From contig PABH01000036.1 of NCBI GenBank assembly GCA_002702705.1, positions 155,976 to 219,975 of the forward strand: a stretch of 64,000 nt of DNA. The letters run 5' to 3'. The stretch's first letter is position 1, and each line of letters opens with the position of its first letter. Below are positions 28,031 through 37,717 of this stretch, in pieces. The notes beneath the pieces are model-generated. The model had not been told where the DNA came from. It made no database searches and was given only the letters and a program-made list of their open reading frames with translations. The stretch is from Anaerolineaceae bacterium. Lineage in GTDB: Bacteria > Chloroflexota > Anaerolineae > Anaerolineales > Anaerolineaceae. A program made the position numbers and the translations under genes.

Positions 28031-29769
28031 TTGGATGGTTGATCCGGCTTTCAAAGGGCTATCGTTGGCGGATATTGTTGTCGATAATTTTGGGCAGCTT
28101 AACCATATTTAGCAGTATTGGTTTATTCGGCACCTCAGCTTATTTAATTTCCATGGCTGCTTATCAACCTTCGATTGCTGTCTTACAGGTCGCCATTGTT
28201 GGGGTGCGTTTTTTTGGCATTTCCCGTGCAGTCTTTCGTTATCTGGAGCGGCTGGTTAGCCATTCCGTTAATCTAAAATTATTGGCTTCATTACGTAGTT
28301 GGATTTATGAAAATTTATTAAGTAAATTTCCAATTCGAAATGAAGAATTAAGTAATACTGATGTTTTAAACGTTTTGATCCAATCTGTGGATGTACTTGA
28401 AAACTTTTATGTTCGTTTATTTTCCCCAGTCGTTGTAGCATTTATTGTTTCAATCAGCACAGCTCTATTTTTTGGATTGTATTCGTTGGAATTGTTTTTG
28501 ATTATTATTTTCGGTTTGGGGTTAACCGGATTTTTATTACCAGGTTTGGCAGAGAACATGGGAAAGCAGGCAGGGTTTGCATTAGAAAAGTCCAGGCTTG
28601 TTTATAAGGAAGAAATTGCCTCTTTTACTGAGTCTTATCAAGAATTATCCGTTTTGCAGGCTTCGGATCGCATTATGGATCAAATTTATTTGGTAGAAAA
28701 AAATTGGGCAAAACAAAAAAATCGGCACAACTTTCTTCAATCTCTATTTAGCATGTTAAGTTTTTACAGCACACAAGGGGTGTTTTTACTTGTTTTGGTT
28801 GTGGCGGCAGGCTTGGTGATGAATCAATCTCTGGATGCAGTTATGATGGCTGTATTATCACTAATTTGCCTCGCTTCTTTTGAAGCAGTAATCAATTTAC
28901 CGGTTTCGGCGCAATTACTAGGCGATGTGCGCGCAGCCGTGAACCAAATTCGAAAACTTGAATTAAGTGACAATTCAAAACCAGTAATAAAACATACATA
29001 TGAACAGCCAATAAGTTTTTCTGATGGGGTAAAAATAAAAAATTTGCGGTTTCGGTATTTCTCTTCTGCCGATGATGTGTTATCAGACATAAATCTTCAA
29101 CTGTCGCCAGGTAAAAAAATTGCTATAGTTGGTGAAAGTGGTTCTGGAAAATCAACTTTATTAAATATTTTATTGGGATTTTATCCAGATTATGAAGGGG
29201 AGATTTTTATAAATGGTGCTGATGGGCATCAAATCTCAGATCATCAAAAACGAGATTATTTTGCTTATATGAGTGCCAATCCATATTTTTTTGATACAAG
29301 CCTTATTCAAAATTTTCAATTGGCTAATCCAAATATAGAAGAAAACACTGTGAACCATTTGTTAGATCAGGTGGGGTTAACACATCTTCCAGAGGAAAGG
29401 ATTCAGACCGTAAAAGAATTTTTGGAAGGTGGTGTTCAGTTTTCTGCTGGTGAGTTCCAACGATTGGACTTGGCTCGTGCTTTGGTTAGGGAAGCCGAAG
29501 TATATTTGTTAGATGAACCAACTGCAAATTTGGATCCCTTATTAGGTAAAAAAATTTTTCGCAGTATTTTAAATCAGCTCAAAGAAAAATCCGCAATTTT
29601 TGTTACCCACCAATATTTTTATATGGATCATTTTGATGAAATCATTGTGTTATACAAGGGAAAAATTATTGAGCAAGGAAAACATCAAGCCTTGTTGGAT
29701 CGAAAAGGTTATTATTTCCAATTGTATCGCGCGCATTTTCCCGAAATTTCCCATAATTTGTCACATTAA
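28027..29769 (+). CDS. cydC: Heterodimeric ABC exporter subunit CydC
   Basis: A 580-residue partner half-transporter with an N-terminal six-helix membrane domain and an ATPase domain: Walker A GESGSGKST, signature SAGEFQRLDLARALV, Walker B VYLLDEPTANLD and FVTHQYFYMDHFDEI. The N-terminus (LSIILGSLTIFSSIGLFGTSA and YLISMAAYQPSIAVLQVAIV) is typical of CydC. It overlaps cydD by four bases, so the two are made together and form a heterodimer in the cytoplasmic membrane. The signature motif with SAGEFQ in place of SGGQ is usual for this family. Confidence 0.9.
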   Translation: MIGWLIRLSKGYRWRILLSIILGSLTIFSSIGLFGTSAYLISMAAYQPSIAVLQVAIVGVRFFGISRAVFRYLERLVSHSVNLKLLASLRSWIYENLLSKFPIRNEELSNTDVLNVLIQSVDVLENFYVRLFSPVVVAFIVSISTALFFGLYSLELFLIIIFGLGLTGFLLPGLAENMGKQAGFALEKSRLVYKEEIASFTESYQELSVLQASDRIMDQIYLVEKNWAKQKNRHNFLQSLFSMLSFYSTQGVFLLVLVVAAGLVMNQSLDAVMMAVLSLICLASFEAVINLPVSAQLLGDVRAAVNQIRKLELSDNSKPVIKHTYEQPISFSDGVKIKNLRFRYFSSADDVLSDINLQLSPGKKIAIVGESGSGKSTLLNILLGFYPDYEGEIFINGADGHQISDHQKRDYFAYMSANPYFFDTSLIQNFQLANPNIEENTVNHLLDQVGLTHLPEERIQTVKEFLEGGVQFSAGEFQRLDLARALVREAEVYLLDEPTANLDPLLGKKIFRSILNQLKEKSAIFVTHQYFYMDHFDEIIVLYKGKIIEQGKHQALLDRKGYYFQLYRAHFPEISHNLSH

Positions 29770-29771
29770 AT

Positions 29772-29801
29772 TTGGAATGTTAATAAAAAATCGTGTATAA
29801 T
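29772..29801 (+). promoter_or_regulatory. Candidate promoter downstream of cydC
   Basis: TTGGAA at 29772-29777 and a perfect TATAAT at 29796-29801 with an 18-base spacer. It lies immediately after the cydC stop and almost 300 bases before the recX start, so the transcript would carry a long untranslated leader or a separate small RNA. The -35 box matches four of six consensus bases. Confidence 0.5.
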
Positions 29802-29807
29802 AACAAA

Positions 29808-30093
29808 AAATTAACAATAAAATCTGTTAAGAATTAAATTGCGGACGAAACTCTGACCTGAGCTTGATCCCGTTTCCTCATTGAAAATGAGTTGTTTTAA
29901 TAAATTAATCAATCGCTTAAGATTGTTGAGATAAAAACGGAAGAAGACAATGTTATTTTATTTGAAAAATAGAAGAATCTTGATCAATTAAATTAATCAA
30001 ATCGTCTTCAAAAGTTCAATCAACTTGAAATAATCTAATTAATTTCAAGAATACGAGAATCGTTTCGCCTCCAATGCAGATACTGAATGGAAT
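29808..30093 (+). ncRNA. Candidate structured leader or small RNA upstream of recX
   Basis: A 324-bp gap between cydC and recX contains no coding sequence that I can support. Behind the promoter at 29772-29801 it can form several hairpins: CTCATT/AATGAG at 29877-29891, CAATC/GATTG at 29910-29925, a GAAGAC/GTCTTC pair enclosing 29943-30009, and CTTGAAAT/ATTTCAAG just after it. A less AT-rich block at 29841-29876 contains GAAAC, which can pair with GTTTC at either 29872-29876 or 30062-30066, hinting at alternative folds. I recognise no known RNA family. In such AT-rich DNA short stems are common, so this remains a hypothesis. Confidence 0.3.
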
Positions 30094-30732
30094 ATGGCGA
30101 AAAAGATCACAGCTCTCAAAGTACAAAAGAAAAATCCCGAACGGTTAAATATTTATCTGGACGGTGAATTTGCTTTTGGGCTTTCACGAATTGTTGCGGC
30201 ATGGTTATCGATTGGCCAGGAATTGGATCAGTCTCAGATTGATTCTTTGTTGGCAAAGGATGAAATTGAAGTTGCCTATCAGCGAGCATTAAAATTTCTT
30301 TCATATAAAGCCAGGTCTGCTCATGAAGTCGCACAAAAACTTACGAAAGTTGGTTTTTCCGATGAGGTAACAAATATTGTTATCGATCGTTTATTAACAA
30401 AAGAATATCTTAATGATAAAAAATTTGCTTCGTTATGGGTGGAGAATCGAAGTGCTTTTCGGCCTAGAAGTTATCGGGTGTTAAGCTGGGAATTAAAACA
30501 AAAAAAGATATCAGAAGACATTATTCAAGAAGTACTTGCAGAGGCTGATACAGAGCTTGAATTAGCTGAATCTGCTGCTCAAAAATATTACCGCCGTTTA
30601 GAAAATCTGGACTACGAAAGCTTTCAAAAAAGACTGTCCGGTTATCTAGCTCGAAGGGGGTTCTCCTACAGTATCGTTAAACAAGTGGTAAAAAATTTGT
30701 GGGAGGAAAAAAATTATGAAAAAAATGGATAA
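30094..30732 (+). CDS. recX: RecX regulatory protein
   Basis: A 212-residue protein of three tandem three-helix repeats, the RecX fold, with an N-terminal beta-rich extension (ALKVQKKNPERLNIYLDGEF) as seen in many non-proteobacterial RecX proteins. Matching segments are ALKFLSYKARSAHEVAQKL, LLTKEYLNDKKFASLWVENR and a repeat 3 with GYLARRGFSYSIV. RecX binds RecA filaments in the cytosol and limits recombination. recA is not next to it in this window. The start at 30094 lacks a clear binding site, and its leader is unusually long. It runs towards rny, 24 bp away. Confidence 0.9.
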   Translation: MAKKITALKVQKKNPERLNIYLDGEFAFGLSRIVAAWLSIGQELDQSQIDSLLAKDEIEVAYQRALKFLSYKARSAHEVAQKLTKVGFSDEVTNIVIDRLLTKEYLNDKKFASLWVENRSAFRPRSYRVLSWELKQKKISEDIIQEVLAEADTELELAESAAQKYYRRLENLDYESFQKRLSGYLARRGFSYSIVKQVVKNLWEEKNYEKNG

Positions 30733-30756
30733 GATCATGGGAAATGAGGTAAAAAA

Positions 30757-32292
30757 ATGGGGAACACAATAATTTACATTGCAATTGCATTAATTGTAGA
30801 TTTGCTGATTTTAGGTGCAATATGGTTTTTTATGAACCGGTATTTCACAAAACGGCTAGAAATTGATCGAAAAAATCAAGCTGATACAATTATTGCCACC
30901 GCTAAAGAAAATGCAAAAAATATTGAAATTGAGGCGAAAGATAAGGCATTAAAAATATTGCAGGATGCTGAATCAGAAAACACAAAACGCCGAAATGAGC
31001 TGAATCGTGAAGATGAAAGGCTCAATAAACGTCGGACAGATTTGGATCATCGAATTGAGAGATTTGAACAGCGTGAATCAACGTTAAATAAACGACAAAG
31101 TGCTTTGGATAAACGGGCAAATGAAGTTGAAAAAATGTATGCACAGCAGTTGGCTGAACTTCAAAAAATTGCTCAGATGAGTGTGGAAGAAGCTCGAGAA
31201 ATTTTACTGCAAGAAGCGGAAAAAGAAGGCCGAGATGATATGGCACGCATTATCCGCCAAATTGAAGCGGCTGCTCGTGCAGAAGGCGAAAAACGCGCAA
31301 GAGAAATTGTTGCGGATGCCATTCAACGTGTTGCTTCTGAGCATGTCAATGAAGTTACGACATCCGTTGTTACATTACCCAATGAAGAAATGAAAGGGCG
31401 TATTGTTGGACGGAATGGCCGTAATATTCGCGCCTTTGAACAGGCGGCAGGTGTTGATGTGATTGTGGATGATACACCAGAAGCAGTGACCATTTCATGT
31501 TTTGACTCGGTCCGGAGAGAAATTGGTCGAAGAGCCCTTGAATATCTTATTTTGGATGGGAGAATCCATCCTGCCCATATCGAAAAAGTATTAGAAGATA
31601 AACAAAAAGAAGTTGAAAAGACGATCGAAGAAGCGGGTGAAGAAGCTGCTTATGACGCTGGTGTTTCCGGATTGCGACCTGAAATATTAAAAATGTTAGG
31701 TCGATTAAAATTTAGAACATCTTATGGACAAAACCAATTATCTCACGCCGTAGAAGTTGCCAAACTAGCTTCTGTAATTGCATCAGAGCTGGGTGCTGAT
31801 ACTGAAATTGTTAAAGCAGCTGGGTTATTGCACGACCTGGGCAAAGCAATGGATCACAATACTGAAGGAACACATGCCATGTTAGGCGCGGAATTTGCTC
31901 GTCGCTATGGGGTTAATCCAAAAGTGGTGAATGCAATTGCCTCCCATCATCATGAAACTGAACAAGAATCCTTGGAAGCTATCATCGTAGAAGCTGCGGA
32001 TGCAATCTCCGGTGCAAGGCCTGGTGCACGGCGTGAAGATATGGAACAATATATCAAACGTCTACGTGCTTTGGAAGATATCGCCAATTCGTTTAAAGGT
32101 GTCAGTCAAAGTTACGCTATCCAAGCAGGACGAGAAGTACGGATCATTGTTCGCCCTGAAGATATTGATGATCTGGAAGCATTAAGAATTGCGCGGGATG
32201 TAGCCAAAAAAATCGAAGAAAATATGCAATATCCCGGACAAATCAAAGTTACGGTTATTCGTGAAACCCGAGCCGTTGATTTCGCAAAATAA
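30757..32292 (+). CDS. rny: Ribonuclease Y
   Basis: A 511-residue protein with all parts of RNase Y in order: an N-terminal membrane anchor (residues 5-26), a long charged coiled coil (about 30-200), a KH domain (GRIVGRNGRNIRAFEQAAG) and an HD domain with LLHDLGKAMDH and the downstream AIASHHHETE. It is the membrane-bound endoribonuclease that starts decay of many mRNAs. Length is typical. A GAGGT ribosome binding site precedes the ATG at 30757. It lies 24 bp after recX, a combination that suggests co-transcription. Confidence 0.96.
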   Translation: MGNTIIYIAIALIVDLLILGAIWFFMNRYFTKRLEIDRKNQADTIIATAKENAKNIEIEAKDKALKILQDAESENTKRRNELNREDERLNKRRTDLDHRIERFEQRESTLNKRQSALDKRANEVEKMYAQQLAELQKIAQMSVEEAREILLQEAEKEGRDDMARIIRQIEAAARAEGEKRAREIVADAIQRVASEHVNEVTTSVVTLPNEEMKGRIVGRNGRNIRAFEQAAGVDVIVDDTPEAVTISCFDSVRREIGRRALEYLILDGRIHPAHIEKVLEDKQKEVEKTIEEAGEEAAYDAGVSGLRPEILKMLGRLKFRTSYGQNQLSHAVEVAKLASVIASELGADTEIVKAAGLLHDLGKAMDHNTEGTHAMLGAEFARRYGVNPKVVNAIASHHHETEQESLEAIIVEAADAISGARPGARREDMEQYIKRLRALEDIANSFKGVSQSYAIQAGREVRIIVRPEDIDDLEALRIARDVAKKIEENMQYPGQIKVTVIRETRAVDFAK

Positions 32293-32316
32293 TTAAAAAT
32301 AAACGAAAAAATTATT

Positions 32317-32356
32317 CTTCTGGTATGGATTGTGAGGTTATAATCTGTACCAGAAG
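32317..32356. promoter_or_regulatory. Inverted repeat flanking a -10-like box upstream of the oxidoreductase gene
   Basis: CTTCTGGTA at 32317-32325 and TACCAGAAG at 32348-32356 form a perfect 9-bp inverted repeat with 22 bases between. A TATAAT lies between the arms at 32339-32344, and T-rich sequence follows the right arm. It may be the terminator of rny, or an operator embracing the promoter of the polysaccharide module. The two readings cannot be separated by eye. Confidence 0.5.
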
Positions 32357-32378
32357 TTTATTTTAAAGAGGAAAATTT

Positions 32379-34535
32379 ATGAAACAACTATTACAAAATA
32401 TGCGTGATGGCAAGGCAGAGGTAACCGAAGTTCCGGTGCCAACGGTAAAACCGGGTTATGTATTGGTCAAAAATCGTGCTTCTGTCGTTTCTGCTGGCAC
32501 TGAAAGAATGGTTGTGGAATTTGCAGAAAAAAGTTTAGTAGGGAAAGCCCAATCCAGACCGGATCTTGTACGTCAGGTATTGGATAAAGCGAAACGGGAA
32601 GGCCTTGTTTCAACCATTCAGGCAGCATTTAATAAACTGGATAAACCTATGGCGTTGGGTTATTCTTCAGCTGGTATTGTGGCAGCTGTTGGAGAAGGTG
32701 TAACTGGTTTCCAACCAGGGATGCATGTGGCTTGTGCTGGTGGTGGTTTTGCGGCACATGCAGAATATGGATTAATACCGAAGAATCTGATCGTTCCTGT
32801 TCCCAATGAGGTTCCCTTTGAAGAAGCTGCATTCGCTACCTTGGGTGCAATTTCCTTACAGGGTTTTCGTCTGGCCACTCCCCAGGTGGGAGAAAAAATT
32901 GTTATTATCGGTTTGGGCTTGTTAGGTCTATTAATGGTCGGGATCGCAAAAGCAGCCGGTTGTGAAGTGTTTGGTGTTGATCTGGATGAAAGCCGAATTC
33001 GTTTAGCGGAAGAAATGGGGGCTAAAGCAGTTATTCGTAAACAAGCCGTTGAATCGGGATTGATTTTTACTCAAGGGCGTGGTTTTGATTCTGTTTTCAT
33101 TTGTGCTGATACAAAATCGAATGATCCGATAGAGCTTGCCGGTGAGTTGGTGCGTGACAAAGGGGTGGTTGTTGCGGTCGGTGCAGTTGGTATGAATGTA
33201 CCTCGTAATATTTATTATCACAAGGAAGCGGCTTTTCTGATTTCGCGTTCGTATGGTCCAGGCCGTTACGATAACCAATATGAAGAACAGGGAGTGGATT
33301 ATCCATATGGATATGTGCGCTGGACTGAGGGTAGAAACCTGGAAGCAATTGTAAAATTGATTGCAGATGGGAAAATGCAAATTAATAAATTAATCAGCCA
33401 TCGGTATGAAATAAAAGACGGTGTAAAAGCATACGAAACCATTACAGGTAAAATGGAAGAACAATTTTTGGGGGTTGTTATTCATTATCCAGAAATGGAA
33501 AATGAATTGGATGTGAGTTCAAAAACATTTGTACCTGTTTTTAAAACGGATAATCAAAGTGAGAAGGAAATTAATATCGGTGTTTTAGGTGCAGGAAATT
33601 ATGCTACAGCCACATTTTTACCGATTATACAGAAACCAGTTGGAGTGAATAATATTGCGATTAGTAGTGCCCGTGGTCTCAATGCCAGACATGCTGCGGC
33701 GAAGTTCAAGTTTGCTTTCGCGGGTACAAGCGAAGATGAAATCTTTGAAAACGATAAGATAAATACTGTAGTATTGTTAACACGCCATGCAGACCATAAA
33801 CGTCAGGTTATTAAAGGTTTGCAGCATAATAAACATGTTTACTGTGAAAAACCCCTGGCATTAAATCAAAATGATTTGGATGAGATTAGAAATACTGTGG
33901 TTAATTCTGAAAATCAGCTGATGGTGGGATTTAACCGCCGTTTTGCACCACTTTCGATAGCCTTAAAAGCATTTTTAGAATCTTCAGAGGAGCCAAAAAA
34001 TATTTATTATCGTGTTAATGCCGGTTTTTTGCCTGCAGATCATTGGCTGCATGATGAAACGGAAGGCGGAGGAAGAATCATTGGAGAAGGATGCCATTTT
34101 ATTGATTATTTATGTTTCTTAACCGGAAAAAAACCAATATCTGTGTCTTCGTTCGGATTGCCTGATTTGGGGAAATATAAAGAAGATAATGTCACAATGG
34201 TACTTACATTTGAGGATGGCTCCTTAGGGACGGTAGCGTATTTAGCCAATGGAGATAAATCTGTTCCAAAAGAAACCGTTGAAGTTTTTTGTGGTGGTAA
34301 AGTTGCCTTTTTAAACGATTTCCGGTCTTTATCCTTGGTTTCCAATGGTACTAAAAATGTAATACAAAACCGAGGAGGTCAAGATAAAGGACATAAAGGA
34401 TCATGGACTGCCTTTGTGGAGGCATTAAGAAGTGGCAAGCAAGTTCCCATTCCTTTTGATGAGGCTTATACGGTTACGTATGCAAGTTTTAAAGCAGTTC
34501 AATCTTTAAGAGAAAATAAACTGTGTGAAATATAA
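32379..34535 (+). CDS. Two-domain oxidoreductase: MDR dehydrogenase fused to Gfo/Idh/MocA
   Basis: A 718-residue fusion. Residues 1-370 form a medium-chain dehydrogenase (GYSSAGIVAAVGEGVTGFQP, then the nucleotide site VIIGLGLLGLLMVG) and residues 395-718 a Gfo/Idh/MocA oxidoreductase (INIGVLGAGNYATATF and the catalytic-type HVYCEKPLALN). Such fusions are regularly found in exopolysaccharide and lipopolysaccharide clusters, where they are thought to modify nucleotide sugars; the reaction is not established. The first gene of a compact module with the heparinase-like gene and a glycosyltransferase. An inverted repeat with a -10-like box lies just upstream. The structural zinc loop of the MDR part is not evident. 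Confidence 0.9.
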   Translation: MKQLLQNMRDGKAEVTEVPVPTVKPGYVLVKNRASVVSAGTERMVVEFAEKSLVGKAQSRPDLVRQVLDKAKREGLVSTIQAAFNKLDKPMALGYSSAGIVAAVGEGVTGFQPGMHVACAGGGFAAHAEYGLIPKNLIVPVPNEVPFEEAAFATLGAISLQGFRLATPQVGEKIVIIGLGLLGLLMVGIAKAAGCEVFGVDLDESRIRLAEEMGAKAVIRKQAVESGLIFTQGRGFDSVFICADTKSNDPIELAGELVRDKGVVVAVGAVGMNVPRNIYYHKEAAFLISRSYGPGRYDNQYEEQGVDYPYGYVRWTEGRNLEAIVKLIADGKMQINKLISHRYEIKDGVKAYETITGKMEEQFLGVVIHYPEMENELDVSSKTFVPVFKTDNQSEKEINIGVLGAGNYATATFLPIIQKPVGVNNIAISSARGLNARHAAAKFKFAFAGTSEDEIFENDKINTVVLLTRHADHKRQVIKGLQHNKHVYCEKPLALNQNDLDEIRNTVVNSENQLMVGFNRRFAPLSIALKAFLESSEEPKNIYYRVNAGFLPADHWLHDETEGGGRIIGEGCHFIDYLCFLTGKKPISVSSFGLPDLGKYKEDNVTMVLTFEDGSLGTVAYLANGDKSVPKETVEVFCGGKVAFLNDFRSLSLVSNGTKNVIQNRGGQDKGHKGSWTAFVEALRSGKQVPIPFDEAYTVTYASFKAVQSLRENKLCEI

Positions 34536-34536
34536 G

Positions 34537-36459
34537 ATGTCCGGTTTTGTGAAGACATTACCCTTGATCATACAAGATGTCAAAAATTTTGGAGTTTTCC
34601 AGAGTGGTGCTTATCTTGTTTATCAACTGTTTAAGAAAGTTGGACTATATCATCTTCTGACCCCGACAAAACCTGCATTCTCATCTACAACGAAGGTTGA
34701 AATATCACCCTTCATTTTTCCTGATAAGACAGCATTGAAAAAAGTTTCTGATCAAGATTCTATAAAAACGGTTGCTGAACGAATCTTAAAGGGTGAATTT
34801 CTGGCATTTGGTATGACCTGGTCTCCATTGGAGTTTGTTGGTACCGATGCAAGCCTGCATTGGTCAAAGTCAAAATTGATTGATTCGGTAGACGATATAA
34901 AAAAAATTTGGGAACCGGCACGTTTTGATTGGAGCCTTTGGTTATCAAAAGCTTACCATCTTACGGGTGATGTAAGATACTATCAGGGATTTAAAAAATA
35001 TGTTCAAGATTTCATGGAGAGAAATCCTGTGAATAGTGGCCTAAATTGGCAATCCGGACAAGAAATCGCAATCCGTTTAATTAATTTAAGTATTTCATTC
35101 AGTCTTTTTTTTAAAATAATTGACAGCGATTTACAATTTAAAGAACAATTGGTTTTTTATCTTCAAGAACATGCTAAAAGAATCAGCCCTACATTAATAT
35201 ATGCCTATGCTCAAAACAATAATCACCTGGTTTCAGAAGCGGTCGGATTAATAACAGCGAGTGTATTTTTTAAAAACCATAATTCGATCAATCGGTTAAA
35301 AAAGACAGGTGTGTTTTGGTTAAATTATTGTTTACAACACCAATTTGATGATCAAGGTATGTATTTACAACACAGCACAAATTATCATCGAATGGTTCTT
35401 GATTTATTAATGTGGGTTCGGTTTTTAGAGAACCAAACAGGGCAGATTTTTATTTACCAACAAAATTTAAAAACCATCAATAAAGCTAGTGAATGGTTGT
35501 ACTTTAATAGTGATTCCCTTTCCGGAGAGATGGTAAATTATGGCCATAATGATGGGGCTTATCTTTTTCAGTTTGCTTCTTCCAATTACCGAGATGCCCG
35601 CCCAATTTTACAGGCTATTTGTGGTGGATATCATTTTTCACCCTTTTTTGAATCCGGTCTTTATGATGAAAAGTCCTATTGGTTAGATTTTATTAACACC
35701 AAAAGGGTAAGTAAACCTGATAAATGCCCTGATTTTCGGTTATCCCATACAAAAAGTTGGGCTGTATTACGTGCGAATCATTTTACCAGCCGTCCAGGCC
35801 AGGCGGATCAAAACCATGTTGATTTGTGGTTTTCCGGAGAAAATGTTGTTTGTGATGCCGGTACCTACAGTTATAATTTACCAGAACCATGGCACAATTC
35901 ACTTGTTAAAACAAAAATACACAATACTGTTACAGTGGATGGTTTGGATCAAATGGATCAGCATGGTACTTTCCGCTGGAGAAATTGGTCGAGTGGATTA
36001 ATTGAACATGAGTTTAATAAAAATACTATTGTTGGGAAACATGATGGTTACAAACGATTTGGTATTATTCATAGCCGGCAATTAACGAACAACGGTGAAA
36101 ATGTTTGGCTAGTGAATGATACAATCACCAATAAAAATTCTATCATTATCCCGCATAATATTTCCATCCAATGGTTGATTAAAGATTGTGAATATCAAAT
36201 TGTTACGCAAAATCATCTGATTTTTTCATATAATAATTTTCAGTTGGATTTGGAAATACAATGTGACCAGGTACCAATCGATTTCGGTATAATTCGAGCA
36301 GGGATTTGCATCTATGGTGATTTTCAGTCAGATCCGAACTTAGGCTGGTATTCTCCTAGTTATCTTGTAAAACAACCTGCCTTATCCATTATTGGAAAAA
36401 TAAGGGTCCAAAAAAACTTAATAAATCTCAGGACAATATTACACTTTATCAATTGTTAA
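34537..36459 (+). CDS. Heparinase II/III-family protein (alginate lyase-like)
   Basis: A 640-residue protein with an N-terminal alpha-toroid (FAQNNNHLVSEAVGLITA-type segment, LQHSTNYHRMVLDLLMW with the catalytic-type His/Tyr) and a C-terminal beta-sandwich heparinase II/III region (VDLWFSGENVVCDAGTYSYN, WHNSLVKTKIHNTVTVDG). These proteins are polysaccharide lyases or their relatives, and occur often in exopolysaccharide clusters next to two-domain oxidoreductases, where a role in trimming or in uronic-acid handling is suspected. No signal peptide is evident. I prefer the ATG at 34537, one base after the previous stop; a GTG at 34525 would overlap the previous gene. Confidence 0.87.
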   Translation: MSGFVKTLPLIIQDVKNFGVFQSGAYLVYQLFKKVGLYHLLTPTKPAFSSTTKVEISPFIFPDKTALKKVSDQDSIKTVAERILKGEFLAFGMTWSPLEFVGTDASLHWSKSKLIDSVDDIKKIWEPARFDWSLWLSKAYHLTGDVRYYQGFKKYVQDFMERNPVNSGLNWQSGQEIAIRLINLSISFSLFFKIIDSDLQFKEQLVFYLQEHAKRISPTLIYAYAQNNNHLVSEAVGLITASVFFKNHNSINRLKKTGVFWLNYCLQHQFDDQGMYLQHSTNYHRMVLDLLMWVRFLENQTGQIFIYQQNLKTINKASEWLYFNSDSLSGEMVNYGHNDGAYLFQFASSNYRDARPILQAICGGYHFSPFFESGLYDEKSYWLDFINTKRVSKPDKCPDFRLSHTKSWAVLRANHFTSRPGQADQNHVDLWFSGENVVCDAGTYSYNLPEPWHNSLVKTKIHNTVTVDGLDQMDQHGTFRWRNWSSGLIEHEFNKNTIVGKHDGYKRFGIIHSRQLTNNGENVWLVNDTITNKNSIIIPHNISIQWLIKDCEYQIVTQNHLIFSYNNFQLDLEIQCDQVPIDFGIIRAGICIYGDFQSDPNLGWYSPSYLVKQPALSIIGKIRVQKNLINLRTILHFINC

Positions 36460-36515
36460 CAAATGTATAATAAACCTTAACCTTTGGATCCAGAAATTCG
36501 ATTAAAATAAAATTC

Positions 36516-37712
36516 ATGCACATTCTATTAATCCATCAAGCTTTTGCCAGTGTAAATGAGGCTGGGGGAACTCGCCATTATGAAATGGCGAAGGTTTTTG
36601 TTTCACAGGGCCATAAAGTAACAGTTATTTCTTCTCAAATCAATTATTTAACGGGAAAAAAAATTATTGTTGATCTTTCTAAAAACCCAGAAGATGAGAA
36701 TCTGAAAATTATTAGAACGTATACTTACCCTGCCTTCCATAAAAGTTTTTTTCACCGTCTGATTGGTTTTATTAGTTTTATGCTTTCATCATTTGTTGCA
36801 GGTATGCGGGTAAAAAATGTAGATGTCGTATGGGGCACTTCTCCACCAATTTTCCAGGGTTGGACGGCTTGGCTTATATCTTTCTTAAAAAACAAACCAT
36901 TTTTATTTGAGGTCAGGGATTTATGGCCTGCTTTTGCTGTGGCAGTAGGGGTTTTAAAAAATAAAATAATCATTAAACTCTCAGAAACTCTGGAAAAATT
37001 TTTATATCATCGTGCTGCTTGTGTTGTTGTTAATTCACCTGGTTATATTAATCATGTGAAACAACGGGGAGCTAAACGCACAGAATTAATTCCTAATGGC
37101 GCTGATCTTGAAATGTTCCAAAGGACCTTAGAATCCGATTTGTTGGGTGACAAGATATTTGAAAATAAATTCATTGTGTTATATGCGGGAGCTCATGGTT
37201 TGTCTAATGATCTATTTGTTGCCTTGGAGGCAGCAAATGAACTTCGGCAGAATGATATGATTCATTTTGTTTTCGTAGGGGATGGAAAAGAAAAAGCAAA
37301 TTTAATGGATTATGCCACTAAATTAAAATTGGAAAATGTCACATGGATTGGCTCGGTACCAAAAGAAAAAATAGGCAGCATTTTGAGATCTGCGGATTTG
37401 GGTTTGGCAATTCTTAAACCAATAGAATTATATAAAACAACGTATCCAAATAAAGTTTTTGATTATATGGCAGCTGGATTACCTGTATTGTTAGCGATTG
37501 ATGGTGTAATTCGAGATGTTGTCGAAGATGCGAATGCAGGTGTTTTTGTTCAGCCAGGCAATGTGCGTGATCTAGTAAACAAGATAAATTTCTTATATAA
37601 CCATGAAAAGGTTTTAAGTGAATATTCAAAAAATGGTCAAAATTATATTCAAGAGAATTTTAATCGAGAAAACCTGTCAAAATCTCTATTAAAAATTATG
37701 GAGGAATTGTAA
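36516..37712 (+). CDS. Family 4 glycosyltransferase (WcaI-like)
   Basis: A 398-residue GT-B enzyme with the family start [20 protein letters not shown], the segment [31 protein letters not shown] and [10 protein letters not shown], then the C-terminal donor domain with [24 protein letters not shown] and [19 protein letters not shown]. This is the pattern of GT4 transferases in colanic-acid-like and exopolysaccharide clusters; donor unknown. It follows the heparinase-like gene by 56 bp, a gap that holds a TATAAT-like box at 36466-36471 without a good -35. The response regulator begins only 5 bp after it. Confidence 0.9.
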   Translation: MHILLIHQAFASVNEAGGTRHYEMAKVFVSQGHKVTVISSQINYLTGKKIIVDLSKNPEDENLKIIRTYTYPAFHKSFFHRLIGFISFMLSSFVAGMRVKNVDVVWGTSPPIFQGWTAWLISFLKNKPFLFEVRDLWPAFAVAVGVLKNKIIIKLSETLEKFLYHRAACVVVNSPGYINHVKQRGAKRTELIPNGADLEMFQRTLESDLLGDKIFENKFIVLYAGAHGLSNDLFVALEAANELRQNDMIHFVFVGDGKEKANLMDYATKLKLENVTWIGSVPKEKIGSILRSADLGLAILKPIELYKTTYPNKVFDYMAAGLPVLLAIDGVIRDVVEDANAGVFVQPGNVRDLVNKINFLYNHEKVLSEYSKNGQNYIQENFNRENLSKSLLKIMEEL

Positions 37713-37717
37713 AACTT

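Noticed and set aside
36460..36515. Promoter in front of the GT4 gene
   Set aside because: A TATAAT is present at 36466-36471 but no acceptable -35 box lies 16-18 bases upstream.
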